Assembly (NCBI GenBank): GCA_004194705.1
Contig: SADC01000107.1
Span: 248,001-312,000 of the forward strand
DNA length: 64,000 nucleotides
DNA from: Ditylenchus dipsaci
Taxonomy: Eukaryota; Nematoda; Chromadorea; Rhabditida; Anguinidae
Direction of reading: 5' to 3'
The translations under genes were made by a program, and so were the position numbers. This document shows positions 1 through 10,500 of this stretch, one piece after another. The notes under the pieces were generated by a model, which was given only the letters and a program-made list of their open reading frames with translations, ran no database searches and was not told where the DNA came from. Position 1 is the first letter of the stretch; each line of letters opens with the position of its first letter.

Positions 1-339
1 GACTCCAACTTTTTTCTTGAGCTTTCTTTTAGAAGAATTGATTCGCAGATAAACTCTATAAACATGATAGACAGAATTTCACCGCAGAAGTCATTAAATT
101 GAAAATCACCCTTCAAGAGAGCAATTGGAGCTAAAAGAATATTCAACGATGTTTGCAAACCTGCCTGTGAGATTTGCCTCCGTTAATTGACTGCCCAGCA
201 AATGCGCGATGATTACTACAGAATCAGATGGAGCGGGACCAGTAGATGAGGTGAATGCAAAAACGTCTTCAGCAAGCAAAATTTTAGGCAGAAGGGAGGA
301 GGTACCCAGAAAGGGGATATCAAGGAGTATGTGATGGAA

Positions 340-510
340 AAACGCTGCCAGTGCTCCAAAATTTTTCGCCGCCGGCGCCTGGCGGCGACGCAGGTCTTTT
401 TGGAAAACGGCGCCAGCGCCGGCGGTGCCGCCACCGTCGGCAATGAGAAGCCAGAAGATTGCCGCCGCCGCCAGCGCCAGCGTCGGCGGCGTTCTATAGT
501 GCCAAATTTT
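340..510. repeat. GCCGCCGGCGCC word array
   Basis: A dense GC-rich array of overlapping GCCGGCGCC and GCCGCC words, flanked by AT-rich DNA. It is matched at about 41,650-41,800 in copy B. The array is open in several frames only because it is GC-rich and repetitive, so it should not be read as a gene. By analogy with the other word arrays here it is probably one end of a hAT-type element, but I could not find a matching terminus or target duplication. Confidence 0.6.
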
Positions 511-1379
511 TGTCTGTTTTTTCCCTTTAGGCAGATTAACAAGGTCAATCCCTTGTGATCGATAGATATTATATGTGTCCAAAACTAAGTGTTGAGTGAG
601 GTGTGCTGCTGATACCTGGTGCTGTTACCGAAAGAGAAAGAGTATGTTGAGCTGACACTAGTAAGGAATTTTTACTCATACATAAAACTTAAAGGGGCAT
701 TGCTTATTGTCGAAATTGCAACCATTTCCAGCACTGCTTTGCTGTCATCAACTGCCTCAATTTTGTGATTTTCGGCAAATGACCACCAAAATTAGAGGAA
801 ACCAGCCGAAATAATGTGTACTTATCTTTATATAGCCTGAGCCTCCACCAACTTTATTTTTTTGTTTACTCGTTTAGTGACTTTCTAGAGTCAGAATTTC
901 ATGGAGAATCAGATAGAAATGTTAACACACCAAAATCGCTGCATAAAAGCAAGGTAGCTAGCGAAGGATTGACGCGGAAAGAAATGAGTATTGAGGGGTA
1001 GGATTTCAGTGTTATTTAGGAACTGACATCTTTTCGCGATTTTGATTTACATGATTTTATACAACCGTATGCCGAAAATGACGCCGAGAAGCAGGACTAC
1101 ATTTTGAGTCTCAGGTTGTATATGAGTATGTGAATTGAAATTGCGAAAAACGTCAGTTCAAGGATACTACCGAATAGTTCTCGGATGGTCCTATTGAGGA
1201 TGGCATCGAATCGGACATGGTTCAATGTTTTTAAAATTTCAGTTTTAACTTTATAGTAACATTTTATCTGTATGACAGCTCAAATGAAAGCTCAGAACCT
1301 TGATTACATTTTGACACTTAACTTGTAAATAAAGGAGAAAAAAGCAGGGTTTGCATCCAGTGGTAGTCGAACCTGTGAC

Positions 1380-1960
1380 TACGGCGATGCGCATAAAATC
1401 TTTGTCAAAAACGGCGCCGGGCGCCGGAAATCGCTGGCGCCGGCGCCTCTTGTGAAATCGGCGCGGGCCCTTGTCAACCAGAAAATCGGCACCGAGCGCC
1501 ATTGATAAAAAGTTGGCGCCGGCGCGAAAAATGTGAAAAATTGGCGCCGCGTGCCAAGTAAAAACACAAGAAAAGTAGCTATGCAAATTATTTATTTTAA
1601 ATATTTAAAACATGTAAATCAATTTGCTATTGTAAGTCAAAATGCTCTTGCTTTTCAAAAGTACGTGTCAGAACTGGGCGCCAAAATCGGCACCAAAAGC
1701 CGAACCGGCGCCCAGTGTAAAATTCAACTCTGCAGAATCTGAAATTTTTTGACAGAACTAAAGCTGTATGTGTCATAAAAGCTGAAAAGGCCAAGAAAAT
1801 CAGTACAAAACACAGTTTAAGCCTACTTCTATGATTTAAAAAGTTATGAAAAAGCACTGAAGAAGGGCGCCGGGCGCCGGCGCCCGACTACGCAATTTTC
1901 GAAATCGGCGCCGGCAACCCAATTTTTTTTTTGACCCGAACCAACGCCGGGTCCCGTGCA
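1380..1960. repeat. GGCGCCGGCGCC word arrays (two clusters)
   Basis: Two clusters of GGCGCC/GGCGCCGG words (about 1,400-1,560 and 1,864-1,910) with a few isolated words around 1,680-1,710. They surround an AT-rich core of roughly 300 bp. The arrangement, word-rich ends around a plain core, resembles the MITEs at 16,492 and 51,117. The termini are not clear. Copy B equivalents are at about 42,700-42,840 and 43,150-43,200. Confidence 0.55.
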
Positions 1961-2284
1961 AGTATGCCCATACCTACTATCCTGGTAACCTATCTACTCT
2001 CCAGTTACCTCTACTCACTCTTCAAGTACCCCTACTCACTCTCCTGGCATGCCAAGCTATTTTTCATAAAAATCAACAGGGGGAGGGGCTAAGGTATATT
2101 TTGGTACCGGATTCAGCACTAGCTCCACGCGCCACTGACCGGTAGAGTACTTGAAGACTACCATTTCTGTAAGTGAAGTAAGCTTGTAAACGTGTAATTT
2201 TTTGTAGTTGCAAGAATTTGTAGTTAGGGTACTGGTTGGAGTATATACCTGCCACTTCACAATAAAAATGTTGACCTTCGATGT

Positions 2285-2381
2285 TACGCGTAGAAAAAAA
2301 ATTTCGACTCTCGACTCGACGCGTCGAGAATTTCGACGTTCGACTCGACGCCTCGAAATTTTCGACGCGTCGACAACCCTA
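2285..2381. repeat. TCGACGCGTCGA word array ending in a TAGGGTTG terminus
   Basis: Repeated words of the form TCGACGCGTCGA and CTCGACG end on the minus-strand terminus TAGGGTTGTCGACGCG, which cuts directly into a partial ILK exon at 2,382. The same junction is at 43,670/43,671 in copy B. A TAGGGTTG start is shared with the complete mini-element at 50,246-50,508, so this is probably the right end of a hAT-type element. I found no convincing left end. Confidence 0.55.
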
Positions 2382-2479
2382 ATCATCATCCATGTTGGTG
2401 GTGTTCACTCTGGCGCCTCTAGCCAGCAGCATTTCCAGAAACATGGCCCAAGTGGAGTAGCGAAAACGCATAGTCTTCT
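2382..2479 (-). pseudogene. Partial ILK exon 2 (third ILK copy), copy A
   Basis: Minus-strand sequence closely matches ILK exon 2 at 15,639-15,768 (shared run LLARGARVN and the preceding FSLLH), with a TAG acceptor at 2,480-2,482. It lacks about 18 bases in the middle of the ankyrin unit, including the conserved tryptophan region, and its 3' part is cut off by the TAGGGTTG element end at 2,381. It is repeated at 43,671-43,767. With the exon at 39,679 it shows that a further, decayed ILK copy lies beside the main repeat. Confidence 0.75.
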
Positions 2480-3174
2480 CTACAAAAATTAATTTGTTAC
2501 TTGTTATTATTAACCCAATTACCAGACATTTTATATTTTTTCAAGTGATTCCTGTATTTTTTGGGCTTGGATATAGATAGATATCCCTGATTTGTAATTC
2601 ACCAGTAAGCAAAGATCAAAATAAAGTTTAATTTTCTAAATGCAAAAGGTCTACATTTGTGATGAATGAAAATATTTTGAAACCTATCAGGAAGTGATAA
2701 TCGCTCTAGTTCGGTTGCAAGACTTTTGCGACAAGCGGAGTGCCCTCTCTGTGGACGAAATATTTTTGTGCGGAGCATTGGAATGCGTTAAATAAAACAA
2801 TTTGTCTATGACCATGTGCTAATATGGTCACGCTAAACTACTATTTTTTTAAAAATTTCTGACAAACGCCCGGTTTTCGGATACCAGCCAGCGATCAGCG
2901 AGTCTGCTCCGGCAATCGACACATCCTCGTATGCTCTCGTGTTGTAGCTTGTATTCTTGGATTTTTTTTTCTTGAGTAAATATAGTGCAATTTGGCAGTT
3001 TTTCGTGAAAAAATGCGATTTTATCCAGTGCTTAGTCAGTTATCAGCGCTAAAAATAAAAAGGTTGGTCGCTAAAATTACTAGAGGGACGACAATCGCGC
3101 CTCGATAATGGAGCGCCGGAAAATATATAGAAAGAATAAAATTTTTTGATGGGTTTCAGAAGTGACATTATAAC
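2480..3174. other. No gene recognised (2,480-3,174)
   Basis: AT-rich sequence between the partial ILK exon and the first hAT element. I see no coding exon, no clear terminal inverted repeat and no RNA gene. The same sequence precedes the hAT element in copy B. Confidence 0.5.
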
Positions 3175-3384
3175 TAGGCTTGGGCTTAGGCATCCCGTGG
3201 GATTCGGGATCGGGATTTTGAAAAGTTTCGGGATACGGGATTCCCGCTGGACAAAAAACGGGAATCCCGACGGGATTTGGGATTTTTGTGAAAAATAGGT
3301 AAAATAGCGAATTTTCATCAAATTTATGTAAGCCAACAATTGGTATTAACAATTTGTTAATCAACAAAACATAACACAAAACAA

Positions 3385-5553
3385 TCAATAAGTAAAGTTA
3401 ACATATTGAAGCGCCTTGTTGAGGAAAATTAGTTGTTCCGCACTCTTCGCATCGAGCTGGCCCCTTCTGTAGTCTAAAACGTCCCTTGCATGGCTAAAGA
3501 GTTGCTCACTGGCGACAGATGTTGGCGGAGCTGAGAGAAATCGACGAGCTGCTTTGGATAATATCGGAAACGGACCACATTGACTTGCCAATAGAGAAGT
3601 GTATCTGATGAGAGTGCTAAGGCCTTCTCCGCATTGTACGATACTATTTCCTGAAATTTACGATTTCCTAAAACTAACTAAAATTGAAAATACATACGAA
3701 TGAAAGGTTCTCAGTCCAGCTGTTTGGCGTTGGCAAAGTTCCCTCTTCAGCGATTTCTCTCTAGCAAATAGACTTCGTGGCTTCTTTTTAACGGGCTCAG
3801 ACTCTTTTGATGATTCCACTGCTTCTGGTACTCGTTCCACTTGGGCTGAGAAAGGCTGATACTCCGTAGCAATCCAATTCTTGACTTGAAGACGGAATCC
3901 TGCACTGTCTGCCACACGACGGTCCCTGAAGCGAGGATCCAAAAAGAGTGCTAGTCCATAATTCCTAAAAAAATAATACAAAACATCAACTTACCCAACA
4001 TGAATCTTACCTTTTGTGTTCCAGTCCTCCAATCGATCCTGAATTTTGGCTCTAAGCATTTCCTTTTCTAGCTCCATGCTTGGCACTTCAACATCTGCCA
4101 ATTCCTTCATCAGCATCTGAGAGCTTGCAATCTGTAGGCCAAGGTGCGAATCATCCTTGCATAGATCCAGTGACGATGCTTCAGCCGGTTCCAGCAACAA
4201 GGCAAGTCCTTCCATAAGTTTCCATTCCGATAGAGAGAGACACCTGGCTTCTGTTGGCGGCTCATGCCGGGCGAAGTACAGTTCGATTGCTTTTTCTGTT
4301 GAAGAAGACGCTCCACCATAGCCAATGTTGAGTTCCATCGAGTAGCCACATCCTGCAAATAAAATAATATTATGATGAAATAAGATTACTGAGTAAGTGA
4401 AATTACCTGGATGACCTGATTTTGTTTGAGCTGAGCATCCTGCAAATAAAATAATATTATGATGAAATAAGATTACTGAGTAAGTGAAATTACCTGGATG
4501 ACCTGATTTTGTTTGAGCTGAGCATCTGCTTGGCATTCCTTCAGGCGATCCTTCGCAAGGTTTGATGAAGAGAAATGACCGGCGAGCTTTCTGCACTTTT
4601 CGAGCACTGCTTTGATCAGTGGCCGAGCATCTTTGATTGTTCCCTTGACAGCCAAATTCAACTTGTGTGCTCCACAGTCCGCATGTTCGAATCGACCTGA
4701 AATAAAGTTTCAATTTTGAGTACTTAAGCGAACAGTAAACCGACCTTCAAACGCTTTTTTCATATTTGCAGCCCCATCACGAACGATGACATGGCAAACT
4801 TCTTGTTTGATTTCCCATTCTTCAAGAATTTCCCTGATTGCAGTATTGATGACATCGGCTGTGTGACTTCCCTGCAATTCTCGGATGGCTAGCACGTATT
4901 TATCCCTTTTCCACTCCTGATTGATGCCGTGCGCAGTGAGACTAAAAACATGATAAGAGAATCATAAGACTTGAAATGTAAAATAAACCTGATGAAAGAA
5001 TACGAAGTTGACGACCAGATGTCTGTTGTGAAAAGAGGGCTTCAAACTTCTTCAGCTTGGCTTTAATCAGGCTGACGACAGCACCATAAGCGCGAGGCAA
5101 AACATTCCTAGAGTAGTGTTGACGAGCCTTGAGCTTTTCGTTCGAATTGGTTGGATTGAAGAGCGAAATGAATGATCGGCTTTCCACAGAATTGAAGGAC
5201 ACGCAATTTTCCGCCACATAGTTGATCACCTTCTTGTCGAGTGAGCTCATCCTCCTGTAACAATAAATAAACCAAACTCAGAAGATTTGAAGAAAAATGA
5301 AAGGCCTACCTGACGCGTGAACCACAAACTTTTGCATCCCGGCTGCTTCTTGTGAGGTGTCATCCATCTCGAACTTGACTTGATATTCGGGATGCTGCTT
5401 GAGATGAGTGATGAGCGATTTGACTGAACCATCCGAGATTTTGAACTTGTCCTTCTTTGTTCCAGCTTGACGACACACTTTGCAGATTCCATAGTTTTCA
5501 CCGCCAGATTCACTTGCTTCATAGAGATTGATCTTCCAAACGTTGTGAACCAT
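3385..5553 (-). CDS. hAT transposase, BED-finger type, seven exons (copy A)
   Basis: Cuts and pastes the element. Exons, inferred from GT-AG junctions: 5,553-5,310, 5,254-4,989, 4,941-4,745, 4,696-4,494, 4,352-4,011, 3,964-3,698, 3,650-3,385. Exon 1 holds a BED zinc finger (ICKVC, then HLKQH). Exon 3 has CHVIVRDGAANMKKAF, the catalytic-core block that usually reads TDNAANM. Exon 4 has ADCGAHKLNL, exon 5 TRWNSTLAMVERL, exon 6 LDPRFRDRR. Exon 7 has the C-terminal dimerisation block ending in SVASEQLFSHARDVLDYRR. The start is the ATG four codons before the finger region, just after a TTTTTCAG acceptor. The reading frame is nearly intact. An 87-bp tandem duplication at 4,354-4,527 repeats the exon 4/intron 4 junction, so this copy may be misspliced. 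Confidence 0.85.
4354..4527. repeat. 87-bp tandem duplication inside the transposase gene
   Basis: The block beginning TGCAAATAAAATAATATT at 4,354 is repeated at 4,441. It spans the end of exon 4, its splice donor and part of intron 4. Copy B has a single unit around 45,548-45,630, so the duplication is private to A (or a local assembly error). Confidence 0.85.
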
Positions 5554-5875
5554 CTTGCCTGAAAAACAGAAATTCGACAATGAACACAGGCAAACACGTA
5601 CAAAACAAAAACAGCAGAGAGACGACTCAACAATGACTCGAATCACACAGAAATGACAAACATGTTTCAAAATTTTATTATTTGTTTCGTTTCGAGACTA
5701 AAACATTGAATTTTGTATTTCGGGATTTTTTTCGGGATTTTCGGAAGTGAACGGGCGAGATTCGGGATTTTAGGTTTGGACCGGCGGGATTCGGGATCGG
5801 GATTTTCACAATTTCCGGGATTCCCAAAACGGATTCCCGTGGGATTCCCGTCCCGGTCCCAAGCCTAATTATAAC

Positions 5876-6449
5876 AATTTTTTTGTGAAAGCCACCAACA
5901 AAATTTTATATCCTGTAAATATTTTTGAAGCGCGCAGCTCTTCTTTAGAGAACTACACGACATAACCTGACTCCAGTATAAGCTCCGGGGTTATATACAA
6001 CAAATTAGATGATATTCGGGTTTTAACTCACTGCTCACCCATTCGCCTACCAAAAACAGGCTTGGCGTGCGTTCTAGTGGTTTATAGTAGTTCTTGTTGT
6101 TGTGGTGCATACGGAATATTTATTCACTCCGGACGAGATACCTAAGTCCGTCACAAAAACCCATATTGCATATCTTTTGTTATCGCTTGTGAAATTACAC
6201 GTCTATAAAAAATTTTTGTTGAATTTAAAAGTTTGGAGATATTTTATTTATCTACAGGGTTGGTCAAAATAAAACGGATAAATTTAACTGAAGTTTCAGC
6301 ATTTAAAATCATCTCAAATTGCAGATAAGAAATTTGGTGCTCAAGCAGATAGATGAATGGTCTAACTTAAATAGTTTGCATGAGCTGGAAGATTTTTAAT
6401 TGCGCTGAAAGCAGGTAAGAGAAGATTACGACTTACTAAAATTTACTTA
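5876..6449. other. No gene recognised (5,876-6,449)
   Basis: AT-rich spacer between hAT element 1 and the Tigger-like MITE, conserved in copy B. No coding exon, RNA gene or repeat structure seen. Confidence 0.5.
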
Positions 6450-6619
6450 CAGTCAAACCTCGATAAGCCGGCACCCCTAGGGACCGACCTTAGGGTGCCG
6501 GTTTATGGAGGTGCCGGTTTATCGGGGTGTCGTTTTCCTTAAAGTGTCGAGTACCTGGCCAAATCAAGTGTGGACAGGGTGCCGGTTTATCGAGGTGCCG
6601 GTTTATCGAGGTTCGACTG
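6450..6619. mobile_element. Tigger/pogo-like MITE (copy A)
   Basis: The element starts CAGTCAAACCTCGATAAG and ends CGAGGTTCGACTG between TA dinucleotides (6,448-6,449 and 6,620-6,621), as in pogo/Tigger elements. It is built of repeated GGTGCCGGTTTATCGAG words and has no coding capacity. The copy B equivalent is 47,546-47,697. It lies downstream of ILK. Confidence 0.9.
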
Positions 6620-6621
6620 TA

Positions 6622-7551
6622 TTTGAGTTACTTCTGAGGAATCAAGGTGATTTGTATTTAGAAAGTTGTTGTTAGAGGCTCAAAAAGCACAAAAGCACAC
6701 CACTTTAAAGGTGCGCTTTGAAGCAGAAAACAAGGCAAACCTATGATGTAGCGAGGAGAACAAAGTTATAAAGCAAATGGCTGATGCAGCTACCAAAGTA
6801 GAAAAGTAGAAAACTTGTTTCCGCTCTTTTTAGTTAAGTGCCTGCTACGGCTGCCTGGTTGTGCATTGACACACCAATGACTACTCTTATTATTGCTAGC
6901 CCTATTGCATGTGCTATTGTTTTTGTTGTGGTTAATTAAATATATATTTTCGTGATTTTTATATAGAAAAAAAGTTCTATTACTTCCACATACTTTTATT
7001 CTTTATTTTAAGTAATGTAAAAAAACATGGGCAGTGTGTGGGATTGTAAAAAAAGCAGAATTAGTACTCTCACCTATAAAACAGTATTTGATAAAAATAA
7101 TAATAAACAGGAGTTTTATTTGGTGATTCCATCTAGAGTCTGGCGCTAGGGTACTTCGTGTCAGTTTCTCTAGAAATTTTGGGTTTCTATTGGAAATAAT
7201 TAACTTTTGAGAGATTTTCTTCGATCTAAGGAGCCCCGGTAGTCAAAATATTTTTTCAAAAATATGATAAGGCAACAAAAAATTAACGGCTAGAGCCTGC
7301 AAAGGCAAGTGTGGAAATTGGAGCGCCCAGTGAAGGATCAGAGTCTATATGATGTCACCAAATCCAGAATTGACTGTAAATAAATTTGCAGAAACAGCAG
7401 TAAGTAACATAAGTAAAATAAAGTAAGGCACAAATAAAAGAAAAACGAAAATTCTCATTGTTTTTATAATTAATTAATTACTATATAGTTATTATTATGG
7501 TCAAGTAGAATCCTTCATAGATTGGCACAAAATGCATTAAATGTAGCTGTG
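6622..7551. other. ILK 3' flank, no gene recognised
   Basis: AT-rich DNA between the Tigger-like MITE and the end of ILK, shared with copy B. No exon, RNA or element termini seen. Confidence 0.5.
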
Positions 7552-7557
7552 TTTATT
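7552..7557 (-). terminator. ILK polyadenylation signal AATAAA (copy A)
   Basis: On the minus strand AATAAA begins three bases after the ILK stop codon (TGA GC AATAAA), so the 3' UTR would be very short. The copy B equivalent is at 48,589-48,594. Confidence 0.6.
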
Positions 7558-7559
7558 GC

Positions 7560-10500
7560 TCAAGCCATTTTCTCCAGTATGGGAATGATTTGGTCGAAGT
7601 TGGGTCGTCTTCCTGAAATAAGACTTCTAGTTAGAAAAGAACCATAGACTATAATTTGGTCAAAAAATTATAAGCACGGCAAATTGTACTCTTATCTAAT
7701 TATTTCAGAGACCCATATTTTTAAATTTGTGGATAATTTTTTTTAATGGCCCTTGCAACCTCACAGACTTCATACAGCGTAATGTCACCTGCATGATGTT
7801 ACATAAATCACGTTCTCCGTACGATTTTTCTAAATTACACATTGGCCTTTCTGACCCTAGTAGAATATAACGCCCCTAACCCTCATCCAAAAATTTTTCC
7901 TTTTCAAACTTAAAAGGAATAATCTGTAAGAATGAACCATGATCTGGGCATTCCAAAAATCTTCTATTATATGACTTATTAACTTCAAATAGCTCTAGAT
8001 CATTTTTTTAGTCAACCCCAATCACATAATATCTCATTTTGCTCCTCAAGAAAAGCTCTTTATAATGAGTACGATCGTTTACGGTTGACTGTCGAAAATG
8101 TTCGAACAACTGAGCAAAAGTTGAAAAATTCACATTTGCCGAAATCACAATTTCGTCACAAATGCCGTTCTCTCAAAATTTCGCGTTTAAAAGCGAAGTT
8201 TTTACTCGGTATTCCTGTTCAACACAATCAGCTGAACAAGGCTATTGTAAAACATTCTCCAAAAAATAGCTTTGTCATGCGAAAATGATTAATAATGATT
8301 GTTGCCAAAAGTTGGTGTGATAATTTTCGCAAAAGCTTCTTGTATTGAGTTTTTTTGACAGGTTTTCTTGACGGATTCGTGTTCAGCATGGTCAAAATTC
8401 TTGTGAGAGTGCTCTTTGAATGAAAAATCACGGTTGGATTTCGAATTCCACTCGAGAAAAAAATTGGATGCGATTTGAGAAATGACTTATGATAGTTTAA
8501 ATCTTTGTTGAAATCCAATTGTGAGTCTTTATCCAAAGAGCACTTTTACAAGTGAATCGACCATGCGGAACACTAATCCGTCAAGAAAACCTGTCAAAAA
8601 AACTCGAAACAAGAAGTTTTTTCGGAAATATCACATCAACTTTTGGCAACCTTTTTACTAAAAAGCTGTTTTCGCATCATAAAGCCATTTTTAGAGAATG
8701 TTTTACACTAGTCTTGTTCAGCTATTTATGCTGAACAGGAATATTACATGAAAAATTTGCTTTTGAACACGAAATTTTGAGAAAACCGGCATTTTTGAAC
8801 AAATTGTGGAATTGGCAAAATGTGGATTTTTTCCAACTTTCGTTCAGTGCTTCGAATTTTTTTGATGGTCAACCGGAAACGATCGGGCTCGGACCGAAAA
8901 TTGCAACGGTTTCGGAATCCCCATGAATTTGCTACAAGATAGATAAAAAGTAAAAAAAAAGTTCAACATGGCCAAGCCTCTTTTACAGATTATGTCTTTT
9001 AAGTAAAAAGTATCTAATTTTATGTCACAGACCACCATAAAAAGCGCCTAATACATTTATTATTTACAACTTTCGTAGAACTTCCGTACAACTTCCGCGG
9101 GTATTTGCTACTAGCACCGCATTCCTCAAAGTCTTCATTTGTGACCCATATTTTTTTACTTTATCGCTAATATATTGTTGAGGAATGCACTACTGGAGAT
9201 GCTTATTATTGAGAATTCACTTTTCAAGGCATTCGCTGCACGTTCATTCTTATCGCAAATTTTTTCGAGAATGGACCTCGAATTTATAGTGGATTGGTTA
9301 GCTGGTGGTCTGCCTCAACCTGATGTCAAGTTAACCTCAAGTTCAATTTAGCCAAAATTTCGAAGTCATCCTAAAAAAGTATCATATTCGCGAAATTAAA
9401 CCGACATGTCGGTATATCAGAGAAAAAACGCTAGGTGCGACCTAAATCATAACCCCAGATGCGTGGATTCATTTTTTTTAAATTTTTTCTCCTTACTATC
9501 ACATAAACCATGATAAACCTTACCTGGTCCTCATTCAAACAAATGTTCATAAGACGGAACATGTTGCGAGAAATGCCTGGTGGGATTTGCACTCGGAGAC
9601 CCTCCAATGCCACCTAATCACATTTAAAGAATAGGACTATTAATTCTTTTGTGAAACACCGCCTTTGAAGATAATACAATTTCGTGAAAGTCAAATTAGT
9701 TGGTTTAGTATGTTTAGGTGCAACGCTATACACTTTTGGGTCGTTAAATTTTTTTTTGAGAATTTTTTAGCATACTTTTTTTTGAAACACTATACTCTTC
9801 CATGTCGTAAAGCATACTTAAAACAGCTAAACTTTTTTACTACACAAAAATTGTGTCTTTAGTAAATTCGCCTTTGAAAAATTTTCATTATCGTCAACAG
9901 CGAGGGTCTTTTACACACTTACCTTCATTCCAGCTTCCATAGGCGATAGTTCAGCGAAGGGTACTTCCCTGGTGTTCAATTCCCACAAGCAAATACCAAA
10001 GCTCCACATATCGGCGGCTCGAGTGTTGGCACTTTCAGGAGCTCTTTGCAAGGCTGTAAAATTTTGCCTTATTTAGACTGAAATTTTATTATTGCTCGCG
10101 AACCTTCAGGAGACATCCAAGCTGGGGAGTACAAACGTCCCACCTCTTGAAACGAGAACTTGGTGTCAGCCATGGAGATCTTGGCACTTAGTCCTCATCC
10201 ACAACCACATGTTGGAGTTGAGGTAGAAGCGGAGGATGGTCTGGTCCAAAGAGTGCAGGAAAGACATTCCTCTGGCAATGTCAAGGGCGAATCTAATGGC
10301 TTGGGATTGGTCGATTACCACAGCTGAATATGAAAAATGGTTTAGAAAATAAATTTTCAAAATCAACAAGTTATATTATAGAAGGGGAACCCATAAAAGA
10401 GTCATTTTTCTATATAATAAATTTGTTCAGGATCTGCTTTTACGGGTACTCTGCTATCATGACGGATATAATGGATTGTAATGATAGTTATGCAGGGAAT

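Larger units (their letters stand above)
3175..5867 (-). mobile_element. hAT transposon 1, copy A (TSD ATTATAAC)
   Basis: The element starts TAGGCTTGGG and ends CCCAAGCCTA, with perfect 8-bp target duplications ATTATAAC at 3,167-3,174 and 5,868-5,875. This is diagnostic of the hAT superfamily. Both ends carry arrays of the word CGGGATTCGGGAT or its complement. A seven-exon transposase gene runs on the minus strand. The same insertion, with the same flanks, is in copy B, so it predates the split of the two copies. Confidence 0.95.

Noticed and set aside
340..510. CpG island or promoter
   Set aside because: GC-rich only because of a short repeated word; no gene starts nearby and similar arrays mark transposon ends.
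106..582. Long Ala/Gly/Arg-rich open frames on the minus strand (and 41,409-41,882)
   Set aside because: They run through the GCCGGCGCC word array and its flanks; length comes from low stop-codon frequency in GC-rich repeats, and the two copies differ by frameshifts. No domain.
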